A DNA stretch of 64,000 bases, from contig NZ_JAJFZN010000002.1 of NCBI RefSeq assembly GCF_020731145.1, positions 434,001 through 498,000 on the forward strand. Direction: 5' to 3'. The notes below the pieces were generated by a model that was given only the letters and a program-made list of their open reading frames with translations, had not been told where the DNA came from and did no database searches. This document shows positions 1 to 16,655 of this stretch, in pieces. Made by a program: the position numbers and the translations under genes. This DNA comes from Sneathiella sp. HT1-7 (GTDB lineage Bacteria; Pseudomonadota; Alphaproteobacteria; Sneathiellales; Sneathiellaceae). How positions within the stretch are numbered: the first letter of the stretch is position 1; each line of letters opens with the position of its first letter.

Positions 1-1106
1 CGGCGGCGATTACGAAAGTTCTGGCAGAGCAGAGCGGGGGTGCTGCGTTTGCGTTTGACGAAATTGACAAGGCGCCGGAAGAGAAGGCGCGCGGTATTAC
101 GATTTCGACAGCCCATGTTGAATATGAGACGGCGAACCGTCACTATGCGCATGTGGATTGCCCGGGCCATGCTGACTATGTGAAGAACATGATCACGGGT
201 GCGGCGCAGATGGACGGCGCTATTCTGGTTGTGTCTGCAAACGACGGCCCGATGCCCCAGACACGCGAGCATATCCTGCTGGCCCGTCAGGTTGGTGTTC
301 CGGCGCTTGTCGTCTTCATGAACAAGGTTGACCTTGTCGATGATGAAGAGCTGATCGAACTTGTTGAAATGGAAATCCGCGAGCTTCTGTCCGAGTATGA
401 TTTCCCGGGCGACGATATTCCGATCATTGGCGGTTCTGCACTTGCCGCTCTTGAAGGCCGGGATGACGAAATCGGCAAGGAAGCGATCCTGAAGCTGATG
501 GAAGCGGTTGACGCGTCTATCCCGCAGCCGGAACGTGAGATTGACAAGCCATTCCTGATGCCGATTGAGGATGTGTTCTCGATCTCGGGTCGTGGTACGG
601 TTGTGACCGGTCGTGTTGAAAGCGGCATTGTGAAGGTTGGTGAGGAAATCGAGATTGTCGGCATTCGCCCGACGACGAAGACGACCTGTACGGGCGTTGA
701 GATGTTCCGCAAGCTTCTGGATCAGGGTCAGGCTGGCGACAACGTGGGTGTTCTCCTGCGTGGTACGAAGCGTGAAGATGTTGAGCGCGGCCAGGTTCTG
801 GCGCATCCGGGATCAATTACCCCGCATACGAAGTTCAAGGCAGAAGCCTACATCCTGACGAAGGAAGAGGGCGGCCGTCATACACCGTTCTTCACGAACT
901 ATCGTCCGCAGTTCTACTTCCGGACGACGGACGTGACGGGTGTTGTGTCTCTTCCCGATGGGACGGAGATGGTGATGCCAGGTGACAATGTGACAATGGA
1001 TGTCGAGCTGATTGCTCCGATCGCCATGGATGAAGGTCTGCGCTTCGCCATTCGCGAAGGCGGCCGTACCGTCGGCGCTGGCGTCGTCGCATCCGTAACC
1101 GAATAA
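1..1106 (+). CDS. tuf: Elongation factor Tu, copy 1 (5' end outside window)
   Basis: EF-Tu delivers aminoacyl-tRNA to the ribosome as a GTP complex. The open frame is already running at base 1 (base 1 is the second base of codon 29 when compared with the full copy at 16656), so 28 codons including the P-loop GHVDHGKT are missing. The G3 motif DCPGH and G4 motif NKVD are present, and the C-terminal beta-barrel domains are intact to the TAA stop. Every base shown is identical to the second tuf copy, including silent sites. Downstream come tRNA-Trp, secE and nusG, the usual proteobacterial tufB-type neighbourhood. An internal ATG at 153 is not the start. Confidence 0.98.
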   Translation, partial: AAITKVLAEQSGGAAFAFDEIDKAPEEKARGITISTAHVEYETANRHYAHVDCPGHADYVKNMITGAAQMDGAILVVSANDGPMPQTREHILLARQVGVPALVVFMNKVDLVDDEELIELVEMEIRELLSEYDFPGDDIPIIGGSALAALEGRDDEIGKEAILKLMEAVDASIPQPEREIDKPFLMPIEDVFSISGRGTVVTGRVESGIVKVGEEIEIVGIRPTTKTTCTGVEMFRKLLDQGQAGDNVGVLLRGTKREDVERGQVLAHPGSITPHTKFKAEAYILTKEEGGRHTPFFTNYRPQFYFRTTDVTGVVSLPDGTEMVMPGDNVTMDVELIAPIAMDEGLRFAIREGGRTVGAGVVASVTE

Positions 1107-1165
1107 AGAAAGTGGCCGCTGTTTGTTTTAAATGGCGAAAAGTTTACATGTAGATTGATGGTCAG

Positions 1166-1202
1166 TCCCGGGCGCCGGACGTAAAAAATCGGCGACTCGG
1201 GA
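1166..1202 (+). other. Hairpin upstream of tRNA-Trp
   Basis: An interrupted inverted repeat: TCCCG (1166-1170) pairs with CGGGA (1198-1202), and CGCCG (1173-1177) pairs with CGGCG (1190-1194), around an A-rich loop. It lies between the tuf stop and the 5' end of tRNA-Trp. No T-run follows, so it is more likely a processing or stability element of the tuf-tRNA transcript than a terminator. Confidence 0.4.
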
Positions 1203-1219
1203 TTGCCCGTTCAGACCGG

Positions 1220-1295
<76 letters not shown>

Positions 1296-1301
1296 ATCTG
1301 G

Positions 1302-1330
1302 TTGATCTATACGTAAAAGTCTTGTATACC
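1302..1330 (+). promoter_or_regulatory. Possible promoter of secE-nusG
   Basis: TTGATC (1302-1307) and TATACC (1325-1330) are separated by 17 bases just after the tRNA-Trp gene and 38 bases before the secE start. The match to the sigma-70 type consensus is fair, not strong; cotranscription from the tuf promoter is the alternative. Confidence 0.4.
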
Positions 1331-1368
1331 GCCGGGTCATTCACCGGATGAAGGATTTTTGAAGAATT

Positions 1369-1566
1369 ATGGCAAAGGTAAACCCAGGAGCTTTTATCCG
1401 CCAGGTGCGGCAGGAAGCCTCGAAGGTCACATGGCCGACCCGCAAGGAAACGCTCGTGACGACGGGGATGGTATTTGTCATGGTTTTTCTGGCTTCCATG
1501 TTCTTTTTCCTGGTTGATTCCGGCATTCAGTTCGTTATCAAACAAATTATGACGCTGGGATCCTGA
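1369..1566 (+). CDS. secE: Preprotein translocase subunit SecE
   Basis: SecE is the small clamp subunit that stabilises the SecYEG channel in the inner membrane. The 65-residue protein has the conserved amphipathic stretch [14 protein letters not shown] (about residues 15-28) followed by one hydrophobic transmembrane helix (about 33-55). This short one-helix form is the usual one outside the enterobacteria. It lies 4 bases upstream of nusG, and its partner secY is at 27252. Confidence 0.96.
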   Translation: MAKVNPGAFIRQVRQEASKVTWPTRKETLVTTGMVFVMVFLASMFFFLVDSGIQFVIKQIMTLGS

Positions 1567-1570
1567 TCAC

Positions 1571-2101
1571 ATGGCCAAACGCTGGTATATCATTCATGCC
1601 TATTCGGGCTTCGAAAAAAAGGTCGCGCAGTCCGTTAAGGAGCAGGCGATCATCAAGGGCATGGCCGAATTGTTTGAAGAGGTGTTGGTCCCGGTCGAAG
1701 AAGTAGTAGAAGTTCGGCGTGGCCAGAAGGTTAATGCAGAGCGGAAGTTTTTCCCGGGCTATGTGCTGGCGCATATGGAAATGAACGACGAAACATACCA
1801 TCTGGTCAAAAACCTGCCAAAAGTAACGGGTTTCTTGGGCAATGGAAACAAACCGACGCCAATCTCCGAGAAGGAGGCAATGGCAGTCCTCAATCAGGTT
1901 CAGGAAGGGATCGAGCGGCCCAAACCATCGGTTACGTTTGAGCTGGGTGAGGAAGTTCGGGTCAGTGATGGTCCGTTCGCTACCTTTATGGGTCAGGTTG
2001 AAGAAGTAGATGAAGAAAAAGCAAAGCTGAAGGTCTCGGTATCGATCTTTGGCCGCTCGACGCCTGTTGAACTTGATTATTCGCAGGTTGAAAAAAGTTA
2101 A
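1571..2101 (+). CDS. nusG: Transcription termination/antitermination factor NusG
   Basis: NusG binds RNA polymerase, suppresses pausing and links it to Rho and to the ribosome through S10. The 176-residue product has the N-terminal NGN domain starting [14 protein letters not shown], with the conserved [10 protein letters not shown] motif near residues 57-66. A C-terminal KOW domain includes [13 protein letters not shown]. Length is typical. It follows secE with a 4-base gap and is followed by a structured 83-base leader before rplK. Confidence 0.98.
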   Translation: MAKRWYIIHAYSGFEKKVAQSVKEQAIIKGMAELFEEVLVPVEEVVEVRRGQKVNAERKFFPGYVLAHMEMNDETYHLVKNLPKVTGFLGNGNKPTPISEKEAMAVLNQVQEGIERPKPSVTFELGEEVRVSDGPFATFMGQVEEVDEEKAKLKVSVSIFGRSTPVELDYSQVEKS

Positions 2102-2130
2102 AGCGTAATTTCCGCATGGTGCGGATCGTT

Positions 2131-2157
2131 GTGGGAGGCCTGCCATGGTCGTACCAC
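2131..2157 (+). promoter_or_regulatory. Putative ribosomal protein L1 operator in the rplK leader
   Basis: The mRNA leader of rplKA contains GTGGGAGG (2131-2138) that can close on ACCAC (2153-2157). Such a GUGGGAGG plus closing CCAC arrangement is what is known of L1 binding sites in rplKA leaders, where L1 represses its own translation. A smaller hairpin, TCCGCA/TGCGGA (2111-2125), precedes it. The assignment is by resemblance and position only. Confidence 0.55.
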
Positions 2158-2184
2158 GGCCCCTTAATTTGAAGAGGGAAGATA

Positions 2185-2613
2185 ATGGCAAAGAAGATTA
2201 AAGGTTATATCAAGTTGCAGGTCCCGGCGGGACAGGCAAATCCATCACCGCCTATCGGACCGGCATTGGGCCAGCAGGGTGTGAATATTATGGAATTCTG
2301 CAAGGCCTTCAATGCCTCAACGGGCAGTATGGAAGGCGGCATGCCAATTCCAACAGTTATTACTGTTTATGCAGACCGTTCATTCAGTTTCATTACCAAG
2401 ACGCCTCCGGCATCTTATTTCCTGAAAAAGGCTGCCAAGTTGAAAAAAGGCGGCAGCACGCCAAGTAAGGAAGTTGCGGGTACCGTGACCGAAGCGCAGG
2501 TTCGTGAAATTGCGGAAGCGAAGATGGTGGACCTGAACGCCAACGATATCGACGCAGCAATGAACATTATCAAAGGCTCCGCCCGTTCCATGGGCCTGGA
2601 AGTGGTGGGTTAA
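2185..2613 (+). CDS. rplK: 50S ribosomal protein L11
   Basis: L11 forms the GTPase-associated centre with 23S rRNA and L10-(L7/L12). The 142-residue protein starts [30 protein letters not shown]... with the proline-rich N-terminal domain that lines the thiostrepton site, and ends in the RNA-binding C-terminal domain ([11 protein letters not shown]). Start chosen at ATG after AGAGGGAAGATA. The rplA start is 4 bases past its stop, so the two are surely cotranscribed. Confidence 0.98.
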   Translation: MAKKIKGYIKLQVPAGQANPSPPIGPALGQQGVNIMEFCKAFNASTGSMEGGMPIPTVITVYADRSFSFITKTPPASYFLKKAAKLKKGGSTPSKEVAGTVTEAQVREIAEAKMVDLNANDIDAAMNIIKGSARSMGLEVVG

Positions 2614-2617
2614 GATC

Positions 2618-3310
2618 ATGGTAAAACTGACAAAAAACCAAAAAGCTGCGGCTGACGTTATTGATCGCGAGAAGTTTTACGCGCTTGACGAGGCTGTTGA
2701 AATCATTAAAACGCACGCGAAATCGAAGTTTGATGAAACTATCGAAATTGCAATGAACCTCGGAGTTGACCCACGGCATTCGGACCAGATGGTTCGCGGT
2801 GTGATTCAGTTGCCGAACGGAACAGGTAAATCTGTCCGCGTCGCCGTGTTCGCTCGTGGTGACAAGGCCGAGGAAGCAACGAAAGCCGGCGCCGATCTCG
2901 TCGGGGCGGAAGACCTGATGGAGAAAATCCAGGCAGGTGAAATGAATTTCGACCGGTGCATCGCAACGCCTGACATGATGGCTGTGGTTGGCCGCCTCGG
3001 TAAAGTTTTGGGCCCGCGCGGTCTGATGCCAAATCCGAAGCTGGGCACGGTAACACCAAATGTTGCTGAAGCTGTTGAGGCCGCCAAGGGCGGACAGGTT
3101 GAATTCCGCGCAGAGAAAAGCGGTATCATCCATGCCGGACTTGGAAAATCGAGTTTCACCAAGGAAGCCTTGAGCGAAAACATCAAGGCCTTTGTGGGCG
3201 CAGTGGCAAAATCCAAGCCGAGCGGCGCAAAAGGAACATTTATCAAGAAGATTGCTGTGAGTTCCACAATGGGACCAGGCGTGAAACTTGAAATCGGTGA
3301 CGTAATCTAA
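2618..3310 (+). CDS. rplA: 50S ribosomal protein L1
   Basis: L1 builds the mobile L1 stalk at the ribosomal E site and is a translational repressor of rplKA. At 230 residues it is full length. The conserved [12 protein letters not shown] segment and the [13 protein letters not shown] region are present. It is the second gene of the rplKA pair and is followed by a 271-base untranslated stretch leading to rplJ. Confidence 0.98.
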   Translation: MVKLTKNQKAAADVIDREKFYALDEAVEIIKTHAKSKFDETIEIAMNLGVDPRHSDQMVRGVIQLPNGTGKSVRVAVFARGDKAEEATKAGADLVGAEDLMEKIQAGEMNFDRCIATPDMMAVVGRLGKVLGPRGLMPNPKLGTVTPNVAEAVEAAKGGQVEFRAEKSGIIHAGLGKSSFTKEALSENIKAFVGAVAKSKPSGAKGTFIKKIAVSSTMGPGVKLEIGDVI

Positions 3311-3323
3311 CGTTGCCTAACAA

Positions 3324-3349
3324 ATTTGCCGCATTTCGGTGCGGTAAAT
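3324..3349 (+). other. Hairpin after rplA
   Basis: A 10-bp stem (3324-3333 with 3340-3349, one G-U pair) and a 6-base loop TTTCGG sit 14 bases after the rplA stop. There is no downstream T-run, so it looks like an mRNA processing or 3'-end stabilising structure, or the 5' border of the rplJ leader. Confidence 0.5.
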
Positions 3350-3350
3350 G

Positions 3351-3581
3351 TCGGGCTGGTTCGCCAGTCCGTCTGTCCAAGACTGCAGGTGTTCCCGGAT
3401 CTTCTGAGAAGGGAATTTAATTGCAATTTGTTGCCTGCATAGACAGGGAAGCTAAATAATTCGCTGCTAGTCAGCAATTCAGGTGGACCTGGGACAGTTT
3501 AACCGGATCCGGCGTGGCCGGGTTCTAGTGTAAACGGAATGCTTCAAGAGTTTGAGGTATTTCAAAGACTGGAGACGACGA
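3351..3581 (+). promoter_or_regulatory. rplJ mRNA leader (L10-type autoregulatory leader)
   Basis: A non-coding stretch of about 230 bases precedes rplJ. It contains AAGACTGCAGGTG (3379-3391), resembling the conserved segment of proteobacterial rplJ leaders. In those leaders the L10-(L7/L12) complex binds and represses translation of its own operon. I did not find a clear promoter or terminator inside it. The identification rests on position and the short conserved motif. Confidence 0.55.
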
Positions 3582-4091
3582 GTGGACCGATCGCAAAAAG
3601 AAGCGGTGGTTACCGAACTGAATGGTGTCTTTAACGAGGCAGCTGTGGTTGTTGTCGCTGAATACAGTGGTCTCACTGTGGCGCAAATGACTGAGCTTCG
3701 CGTAAAGATGCTGGACGCCGGTGCCAGCTTCAAAGTGACTAAAAATCGGCTTGCGCGTCTCGCTCTTGATGGCACGGACTATAGTTCCCTGTCCGATAAA
3801 CTGAAGGGTCCTGTGGGCATCGCTTATTCAAGCGATCCCGTCGCGGCGCCGAAAGTTGTTATGGACTATGCAAAGGGAAACGAGAAGTTTGTCGTTATTG
3901 GCGGTGCAATGGGCACAACGGAACTCGACCCTGCCGGGGTCAAGTCTCTTGCGAGCCTGCCGTCATTGGACGAACTTCGTGGAAAGCTGGTCGGGTTGCT
4001 GCAGGCGCCTGCGACGAAAATCGCTGGTGTCCTACAAGCTCCTGCTGGTCAGTTGGCCCGTGTCCTGGCGGCGAAAGCCGAACAGGGTTAG
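3582..4091 (+). CDS. rplJ: 50S ribosomal protein L10
   Basis: L10 anchors the L7/L12 dimers to the large subunit stalk. I start it at GTG 3582, giving [15 protein letters not shown], because this matches the usual alphaproteobacterial L10 N-terminus and GGAG lies 8 bases upstream; an in-frame codon at 3552 would add ten unrelated residues. The 169-residue product keeps the RNA-binding N-terminal domain ([11 protein letters not shown]). The C-terminal helix carries two near-repeats, [12 protein letters not shown] and [12 protein letters not shown], which fit the L12-binding helix. Confidence 0.96.
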   Translation: MDRSQKEAVVTELNGVFNEAAVVVVAEYSGLTVAQMTELRVKMLDAGASFKVTKNRLARLALDGTDYSSLSDKLKGPVGIAYSSDPVAAPKVVMDYAKGNEKFVVIGGAMGTTELDPAGVKSLASLPSLDELRGKLVGLLQAPATKIAGVLQAPAGQLARVLAAKAEQG

Positions 4092-4151
4092 ATGTAATAG
4101 CCAGTTAATATTGAAACTAAACCGCTAGGTTTACCTGAGGAGAATAGTACA

Positions 4152-4532
4152 ATGGCCGATCTCGAAAAGATTGCCGAAGATCTTTCCAGCCTGACAGTGC
4201 TGGAAGCTGCAGAACTTGCAAAACTTCTGGAAGAAAAATGGGGCGTTTCTGCTGCGGCACCGGTTGCAGCTGCTGCGGCTCCGGGCGCAGGTGGTGGCGA
4301 CGCCGCTGCTGCTGAAGAAAAAGACGAATTTGACGTTATTCTTGCCGCTGCTGGCGAAAAGAAAATCAACGTCATTAAAGAGGTTCGTGCGATCACGGGT
4401 CTTGGTCTTAAGGAAGCAAAAGACCTCGTTGAAGGTGCACCGAAAGCCGTTAAGGAAGGCGCACCAAAAGACGAAGCTAACAAAATTAAAGAACAGCTCG
4501 AAGGCGCAGGCGCAACTGTTGAACTCAAATAA
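4152..4532 (+). CDS. rplL: 50S ribosomal protein L7/L12
   Basis: The stalk protein that recruits and stimulates the translational GTPases. It has 126 residues: an N-terminal dimerisation domain ([25 protein letters not shown]), an Ala/Gly-rich hinge (about residues 33-54) and the factor-binding C-terminal domain with the hallmark [30 protein letters not shown] lies upstream. It is 60 bases after rplJ and shares its transcript. Confidence 0.98.
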   Translation: MADLEKIAEDLSSLTVLEAAELAKLLEEKWGVSAAAPVAAAAAPGAGGGDAAAAEEKDEFDVILAAAGEKKINVIKEVRAITGLGLKEAKDLVEGAPKAVKEGAPKDEANKIKEQLEGAGATVELK

Positions 4533-4573
4533 TCAGTTGCGATGTAGCGACCTTTGGGTAGCTAAGGTTACAA

Positions 4574-4603
4574 CGGGGAAGGCGGCTTTTGCTGCCTTCC
4601 CCG
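4574..4603 (+). other. Strong GC-rich hairpin after rplL
   Basis: A 13-bp stem, CGGGGAAGGCGGC (4574-4586) with GCTGCCTTCCCCG (4591-4603), one G-U pair and a TTTT loop, lies 41 bases past rplL. No T-run follows. It is in the place where enterobacteria have a partial attenuator and RNase III site that set the RNA polymerase to ribosome ratio; a similar role is inferred. Confidence 0.65.
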
Positions 4604-4632
4604 CAGCCGCTTTCTAAGCAGGCAAGCGGCTG
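4604..4632 (+). other. Second hairpin in the rplL-rpoB spacer
   Basis: A perfect 9-bp inverted repeat, CAGCCGCTT (4604-4612) and AAGCGGCTG (4624-4632), directly abuts the previous hairpin with no spacer. Its 5' arm could compete with the GCTGCC arm of the first hairpin, so the two may be alternative structures. Confidence 0.55.
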
Positions 4633-4746
4633 TCCGGCGGGAATTTAATCACGTGGCGTCTCCAACGGCCTTAAGTTTGGAGAAGAATTTGCAGGAATTT
4701 CAAGAGATTAGATCATTTTCTCTGATTTCAGGAAAATCCGGCTCGC

Positions 4747-4772
4747 AGCCTTTTTAACAAAGGTTGTTTTTT
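4747..4772 (+). terminator. Terminator-like attenuator just before rpoB
   Basis: AGCCTTT (4747-4753) pairs with AAAGGTT (4759-4765), loop TTAAC, followed by GTTTTTT. The stem is only 7 bp with a G-U pair, so it would terminate partially. It ends 30 bases before the rpoB start codon and would separate high rplJL from lower rpoBC expression. Confidence 0.55.
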
Positions 4773-4802
4773 AGTTGGCCAAGAAACATACGGGGATTTG
4801 GC

Positions 4803-7800
4803 ATGGGCATATTGCAGTCGTTCACCGGTCGCAAGCGCGTTCGTAAAAACTTTGGAAGCATTGAGGCGGCAACAGAAATGCCGAACTTGATTGAGGTCCA
4901 GAAAACCTCTTACGATGCGTTTTTAATGCAAGACACGCCGCCCGATGCGCGCGGCGACGAAGGTCTTCAATCCGTTTTCAAATCCGTTTTTCCAATCAAG
5001 GATTTTGCCGATACGGCAAGCCTTGAATTTGTTTCCTATGAATTTGAAACTCCGAAGTATGACGAAGAAGAATGTCAGCAGCGTGGCATGACCTTTGGCG
5101 CGCCGCTAAAAGCAACGCTGCGCCTGATCGTCTTTGAAGTGGATCCGGATACTGAAGCGAAATCTGTCCTCGATATCAAGGAACAGAGCGTCTACATGGG
5201 CGATATGCCGCTTATGACGGATAAAGGTACATTCATTATTAACGGCACAGAGCGTGTGATCGTTTCCCAGATGCACCGTAGCCCCGGCGTGTTCTTCGAC
5301 CATGACAAGGGTAAAACCCATGCCAGTGGCAAGCTCCTGTTTGCGGCACGCGTAATTCCTTACCGCGGTTCATGGCTTGATTTCGAGTTTGACGCGAAAG
5401 ACATCGTTCATGTTCGTATCGACCGTCGTCGCAAGCTACCGGTTACGGCGCTTCTGCAGGCGCTTGATATGAGTCATGAGGATATTCTGAGCTATTTCTA
5501 TGATCGCGTAGATTATAAGTTGGAAAAGAAGGGCTGGCGGACACCGTTCAACGTGGATCGGGTTCGTGGCAGTCGCCTGATCCGTGATCTTGTTGACGCG
5601 GATACCCAGAAAGTCGTCGCTGAAGCAGGCACGAAAATTACTCAGCGCCTCGCCAATAAATTGATGGACGAAGGCCTGAAAGACATGCTTGTCGGTCATC
5701 TTGATCTCGTGGGTCGCTTCATTGCGGAAGACTTGGTCAATGAAAAAACTGGTGAAGTTCTGGTTGAGGCTGGCGAAGAGTTGACAGAAGCTCTTATCGA
5801 TCAACTCGAAGCTTCCGGATTCAAGGAAATTCCGACACTCGATATCGATAATGTGAATGTTGGCCCATACATCCGTAATACGCTTGCCGTAGACAAGAGC
5901 AGCACCCGTGATCAGGCGTTGGTTGATATCTACCGTGTGATGCGCCCGGGTGAGCCACCGACCGAGGAAACGGCCGAAGCTTTGTTCAAGGGCCTCTTCT
6001 TTGATTCGGAACGCTACGATCTATCTGCTGTTGGCCGGGTGAAGATGAACCTTCGCCTTGACCTCGATGCGGAAGACACCGTGCGGGTTCTGCGTAAAGA
6101 AGACATTCTTGCCGTCGTGAAAACCCTGGTCCGCCTGAAAGACGGCCACGGGGAAACTGACGATATCGATAACCTCGGCAACCGGCGTGTTCGCTCCGTT
6201 GGTGAGTTGATGGAAAATCAGTACCGTATTGGACTGCTCCGCATGGAGCGTGCCATTCGGGAACGGATGAGTTCGGTTGAGATTGACACCGTCATGCCGC
6301 ATGACTTGATCAATGCGAAACCGGCGGCTGCTGCGGTGCGTGAATTCTTTGGCTCCAGCCAGCTCAGCCAGTTTATGGACCAAACAAATCCGCTGTCGGA
6401 AATTACCCATAAGCGTCGTCTATCCGCGCTTGGCCCGGGCGGCCTGACCCGCGAGCGGGCCGGCTTTGAAGTTCGGGACGTGCATCCGACCCATTATGGT
6501 CGAATTTGCCCGATTGAAACGCCGGAAGGGCCGAATATTGGTCTGATCAACTCGCTTGCGACCTTTGCACGAGTGAACAAGTATGGCTTTATTGAAAGCC
6601 CGTATCAGCGTGTGGAAAATGGCAAGCTGACCGGTGATGTTAAATATCTCTCGGCGATGGAAGAAAGCAAGCATACCATCTCTCAGGCCAACGCGGCTCT
6701 GGATGAAAACGGTATGTTTACCGAGGATTTTGTGCGTTGCCGGGCGCAGGGCGAATATGTCGTCGCCAAGCCTGAAGATGTCACCTATATCGACGTGTCG
6801 CCAAAACAGCTGGTGTCCGTCGGTGCGGCGCTTATCCCTTTCCTTGAAAACGACGATGCGAACCGCGCCCTTATGGGTTCGAACATGCAACGTCAGGCGG
6901 TTCCGCTCCTGCGGGCCGAGGCTCCATTTGTTGGTACTGGTATGGAAGAGCGGGTTGCGCGCGATTCCGGTGTTGCGACGGTCGCCAAACGGGCCGGTAT
7001 TGTCGATCAGGTGGACGCCACCCGTATCGTCATTCGTGCAACAGAGGAAGAAGACCTCAGCAAGTCTGGTGTCGATATTTATAACCTGCTGAAATTCCAG
7101 CGGTCGAACCAGAATACCTGTATCACCCAGCGGCCTTTGGTGAAGGTCGGCGACAAGGTGGACGCCGGCGATATTATCTGTGACGGACCGTCTACGGATC
7201 TTGGTGAATTGGCGCTTGGCAGGAACGTGCTGGTCGCGTTTATGCCGTGGAATGGGTATAACTTCGAAGACTCGATTCTCATCTCCGAACGGATTGTGAA
7301 GGATGACGTCTTCACCTCGATCCATATCGAGGAATTCGAGGTTATGGCACGGGATACGAAGCTTGGCCCGGAAGAAATTACCCGCGATATTCCGAACGTC
7401 GGTGAAGAGGGGCTTAAAAACCTCGACGAAGCCGGTATCGTTTATGTTGGTGCGGAAATCCAGCCTGGTGATATTCTTGTTGGCAAGATCACGCCGAAGG
7501 GTGAAAGCCCGATGACGCCGGAAGAAAAACTCTTGCGCGCCATCTTCGGTGAAAAGGCATCCGATGTTCGTGATACCTCCCTGCGATTGCCTCCGGGTGT
7601 TGCCGGTACGGTCGTTGAGGTGCGCGTCTTTAACCGCCATGGCGTTGAGAAGGACGAGCGTGCGCTCGCCATCGAACGCGATGAGATCGAACATCTGGCA
7701 AAAGACCGCGATGACGAAAAAGCCATTCTGGAACGGACAATTTATGACCGCCTGAAAGGTCTGCTTGTCTCTCAGAAAGTTGCCTCTGGCCCGAGCGAGT

Positions 7801-8906
7801 TCAAGGCTGGCGAGGAAATCGCGTCCGAGAAGCTGATGGACCTGCACCCAGGTGTCTGGTGGCAGATCAGTGTCAAGGACGACGGCGCCATGGAGAAAAT
7901 CGAGCAACTCAAGAAGCAGTATGACGAAGCAATCGGTGGCTTGCGTGCTCGCTTTGAGAACAAGGTCGACAAGCTACAGCGCGGTGATGAGTTGCCACCA
8001 GGGGTGATGAAGATGGTTAAAGTCTTTGTTGCTGTGAAGCGCAAGCTTCAGCCTGGTGACAAGATGGCCGGTCGTCATGGTAACAAGGGTGTTATCTCCC
8101 GGATCTTGCCTGAAGAGGATATGCCGTATCTTGAAGACGGGAAGCCTGTTGATATCGTGCTGAACCCACTTGGCGTGCCATCACGTATGAACGTTGGGCA
8201 GATTCTGGAAACGCATCTCGGTTGGGCCAGCCATGGTATTGGCACCCAGATTACTGAGATCATGACCCGTATCCGCCTTGGCGCTACTGACTTGAACCCA
8301 CTTAAGTCCAAGCTACAAGAGGTCTATGGCGACGAAGAGTATGAGGAAAAAATCTCCGGCATGTCCGATGAGCAATTCCTTGAACTCGGTGGTAACCTCA
8401 CCAACGGTGTGCCGATGGCGACTCCGGTTTTTGACGGTGCCAAGGAAGATGATATTAACCGTCTTCTTGAGGTCGCAGGTCTTGATACTTCCGGTCAGGT
8501 CACACTTGTTGACGGTCGGACGGGCGAGACCTTTGATCGGAAGGTGACGGTGGGCTATATCTATATGCTGAAACTGCATCATCTGGTCGATGACAAGATC
8601 CATGCACGGTCAATTGGACCCTACAGCTTGGTTACTCAGCAGCCGCTAGGCGGTAAGGCGCAGTTCGGCGGACAGCGTTTCGGTGAGATGGAAGTTTGGG
8701 CCCTGCAGGCCTATGGCGCCGCCTACACCCTGCAGGAAATGCTGACCGTCAAGTCGGACGACGTGGCAGGCCGGACGAAAGTCTATGAAGCCATTGTCCG
8801 TGGTGACGATACGTTTGAAGCCGGTATTCCGGAAAGCTTCAACGTTCTGGTCAAGGAAATGCGATCCTTGTGCCTGAATGTGGAACTTTCGCAGGTTGGT
8901 TACTGA
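4803..8906 (+). CDS. rpoB: DNA-directed RNA polymerase subunit beta
   Basis: The beta subunit of RNA polymerase forms the catalytic cleft with beta'. I use ATG 4803 ([18 protein letters not shown]), with GGGGA about 8 bases upstream. TTG 4812, which gives the more usual LQSFTGRKR start, cannot be excluded, and an in-frame TTG at 4764 lies inside the attenuator. The product has 1367 residues. The rifampicin pocket is conserved, with [20 protein letters not shown] then [17 protein letters not shown]. The downstream catalytic regions [20 protein letters not shown] and the C-terminal clamp ([20 protein letters not shown]) are intact. Confidence 0.98.
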   Translation: MGILQSFTGRKRVRKNFGSIEAATEMPNLIEVQKTSYDAFLMQDTPPDARGDEGLQSVFKSVFPIKDFADTASLEFVSYEFETPKYDEEECQQRGMTFGAPLKATLRLIVFEVDPDTEAKSVLDIKEQSVYMGDMPLMTDKGTFIINGTERVIVSQMHRSPGVFFDHDKGKTHASGKLLFAARVIPYRGSWLDFEFDAKDIVHVRIDRRRKLPVTALLQALDMSHEDILSYFYDRVDYKLEKKGWRTPFNVDRVRGSRLIRDLVDADTQKVVAEAGTKITQRLANKLMDEGLKDMLVGHLDLVGRFIAEDLVNEKTGEVLVEAGEELTEALIDQLEASGFKEIPTLDIDNVNVGPYIRNTLAVDKSSTRDQALVDIYRVMRPGEPPTEETAEALFKGLFFDSERYDLSAVGRVKMNLRLDLDAEDTVRVLRKEDILAVVKTLVRLKDGHGETDDIDNLGNRRVRSVGELMENQYRIGLLRMERAIRERMSSVEIDTVMPHDLINAKPAAAAVREFFGSSQLSQFMDQTNPLSEITHKRRLSALGPGGLTRERAGFEVRDVHPTHYGRICPIETPEGPNIGLINSLATFARVNKYGFIESPYQRVENGKLTGDVKYLSAMEESKHTISQANAALDENGMFTEDFVRCRAQGEYVVAKPEDVTYIDVSPKQLVSVGAALIPFLENDDANRALMGSNMQRQAVPLLRAEAPFVGTGMEERVARDSGVATVAKRAGIVDQVDATRIVIRATEEEDLSKSGVDIYNLLKFQRSNQNTCITQRPLVKVGDKVDAGDIICDGPSTDLGELALGRNVLVAFMPWNGYNFEDSILISERIVKDDVFTSIHIEEFEVMARDTKLGPEEITRDIPNVGEEGLKNLDEAGIVYVGAEIQPGDILVGKITPKGESPMTPEEKLLRAIFGEKASDVRDTSLRLPPGVAGTVVEVRVFNRHGVEKDERALAIERDEIEHLAKDRDDEKAILERTIYDRLKGLLVSQKVASGPSEFKAGEEIASEKLMDLHPGVWWQISVKDDGAMEKIEQLKKQYDEAIGGLRARFENKVDKLQRGDELPPGVMKMVKVFVAVKRKLQPGDKMAGRHGNKGVISRILPEEDMPYLEDGKPVDIVLNPLGVPSRMNVGQILETHLGWASHGIGTQITEIMTRIRLGATDLNPLKSKLQEVYGDEEYEEKISGMSDEQFLELGGNLTNGVPMATPVFDGAKEDDINRLLEVAGLDTSGQVTLVDGRTGETFDRKVTVGYIYMLKLHHLVDDKIHARSIGPYSLVTQQPLGGKAQFGGQRFGEMEVWALQAYGAAYTLQEMLTVKSDDVAGRTKVYEAIVRGDDTFEAGIPESFNVLVKEMRSLCLNVELSQVGY

Positions 8907-8911
8907 TTAAG

Positions 8912-8937
8912 TTGGTCCCGGGTCATTCCGGGACCAA
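8912..8937 (+). other. Perfect hairpin between rpoB and rpoC
   Basis: A perfect 10-bp stem, TTGGTCCCGG (8912-8921) and CCGGGACCAA (8928-8937), with a 6-base loop, lies 6 bases after the rpoB stop. There is no T-run directly after it, so it is unlikely to terminate; it is probably a cleavage or stability element between the two cistrons. Confidence 0.55.
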
Positions 8938-8991
8938 TTGATACGTTGGTCACAGACAGTTATTTTTTTAAGGCCGCTTTATCGAGCGCCT

Positions 8992-9006
8992 CCCGGGGAC
9001 CCCGGG
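8992..9006 (+). other. GC palindrome overlapping the region just before the rpoC ribosome-binding site
   Basis: CCCGGGG A CCCCGGG is a 7-bp inverted repeat with a single-base centre, ending 9 bases before the AGGAGAG ribosome-binding site of rpoC. A one-base loop cannot form as such, so the real hairpin would have a shorter stem. It may influence rpoC translation. Confidence 0.4.
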
Positions 9007-9012
9007 GTTTAA

Positions 9013-13215
<4,203 letters not shown>

Positions 13216-13274
13216 TGCCTAAAGAATCAGTCTTTTTGATGTGGTGAGCCACGCCATAAAGACGGAAAAAAGGG

Positions 13275-13303
13275 AAGCGGCGCCTCTCAACGGGCGTCGT
13301 TTT
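13275..13303 (+). terminator. Rho-independent terminator of the rpoBC operon
   Basis: AAGCGGCGCC pairs with GGCGTCGTTT (10 bp counting two G-U pairs) around a TCTCAACG loop, and the stem runs into TTTT. It is 60 bases after the rpoC stop and before a new promoter, so it marks the end of the first operon. Confidence 0.75.
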
Positions 13304-13449
13304 CTGTTAACCCGATACATATTTAACGATCTACCGCGGCAAAATCATATACATGATCAAGGAATCGCCCTATTTCCCTCCAAATTGAGGGTGAGGGGAG
13401 GTCTAAGTTGGCGGCATTAAGAGATTAACGAAAATGCAATCTTTTCTGC

Positions 13450-13478
13450 TTGACTGCATAGGGCCTCGCCCATATATT
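13450..13478 (+). promoter_or_regulatory. Promoter of the rpsL-rpsG-fusA-tuf (str) operon
   Basis: TTGACT (13450-13455) and TATATT (13473-13478) with exactly 17 bases between them, preceded by a C as in the alphaproteobacterial CTTGAC pattern. It follows the rpoC terminator and leaves a leader of about 160 bases before rpsL. It is one of the best sigma-70 type matches in the window. Confidence 0.75.
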
Positions 13479-13645
13479 GCGCGCTCCTGACAGCAGTCGT
13501 GTACTAAATTTTCCGTGTGTCGTCAGGATTTTGAAAAAAACACACGTGTTAAGTCTCTTCGGGTGGACGCAAAAAACCTGACCGCGAGCAGAGCCGCAGC
13601 TGCACGCGGCTGTTCTGTTTGCGGCAACGCATGATAGGAAGAAGA

Positions 13646-14017
13646 ATGCCTACTATTAATCAGCTGATTAGAAACCCCCGCAAGGCGCCGGTTTCGCGCA
13701 ATAAAGTGCCCGCCATGGAGGCGTGCCCGCAGAAACGTGGTGTTTGCACGAGAGTTTATACGACAACTCCGAAAAAGCCGAACTCCGCTTTGCGTAAGGT
13801 CGCACGTGTGCGCCTGACCAATGGATTCGAAGTGACGAGCTATATTCCGGGTGAGGGTCATAACCTTCAGGAGCATTCAGTTGTTCTGATCCGTGGTGGT
13901 CGTGTAAAGGATTTGCCGGGTGTTCGTTATCATATCATTCGTGGTGTGCTGGATACGCAAGGGATTGCGGATCGTCGCCAGCGTCGCTCCAAATATGGCG
14001 CGAAGAAGCCGAAATAA
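13646..14017 (+). CDS. rpsL: 30S ribosomal protein S12
   Basis: S12 lies at the decoding centre and helps control accuracy. The start is ATG 13646 ([13 protein letters not shown]) after GGAAGAAG; an in-frame codon at 13619 would add nine alien residues. The 123-residue product has the wild-type decoding loop [13 protein letters not shown] and the second loop [13 protein letters not shown], so the lysines altered in streptomycin-resistant strains are unchanged. It is first in the str operon. Confidence 0.98.
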   Translation: MPTINQLIRNPRKAPVSRNKVPAMEACPQKRGVCTRVYTTTPKKPNSALRKVARVRLTNGFEVTSYIPGEGHNLQEHSVVLIRGGRVKDLPGVRYHIIRGVLDTQGIADRRQRRSKYGAKKPK

Positions 14018-14026
14018 GGAATTTAA

Positions 14027-14500
<474 letters not shown>

Positions 14501-14539
14501 TTGAATTTAACGACGCAAGCTTGATCTAGGATTTCAGAC

Positions 14540-16615
<2,076 letters not shown>

Positions 16616-16655
16616 CGCAATTAGCTGAGGCAGCCGGAAATAACGGAGAGATAAA

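Larger units (their letters stand above)
13216..13645 (+). other. Intergenic region between the rpoBC and rpsL operons
   Basis: These 430 bases hold no gene that I can support. They contain the rpoC terminator (13275-13303), a small CCCTC/GAGGG hairpin (13376-13391) and the rpsL promoter (13450-13478). The presumed rpsL 5' leader (about 13485-13645) has a CGTGTGT/ACACACG inverted repeat (13514-13520 and 13540-13546) and a GCAGAGCCGC/GCGGCT hairpin (13588-13611), either of which could be an autoregulatory target. ATG 13353 opens an 11-codon frame with no supporting signal. Confidence 0.6.

Noticed and set aside
153-1106. EF-Tu starting at ATG 153
   Set aside because: The frame is open to the first base of the window and bases 1-152 match the second tuf copy, so 153 is an internal methionine (MDCPGH).
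6420-7907. 495-codon open frame on the minus strand
   Set aside because: It lies wholly opposite rpoB, in a region whose beta-subunit translation is intact and conserved. High third-position GC of the real gene keeps the antisense frame open.
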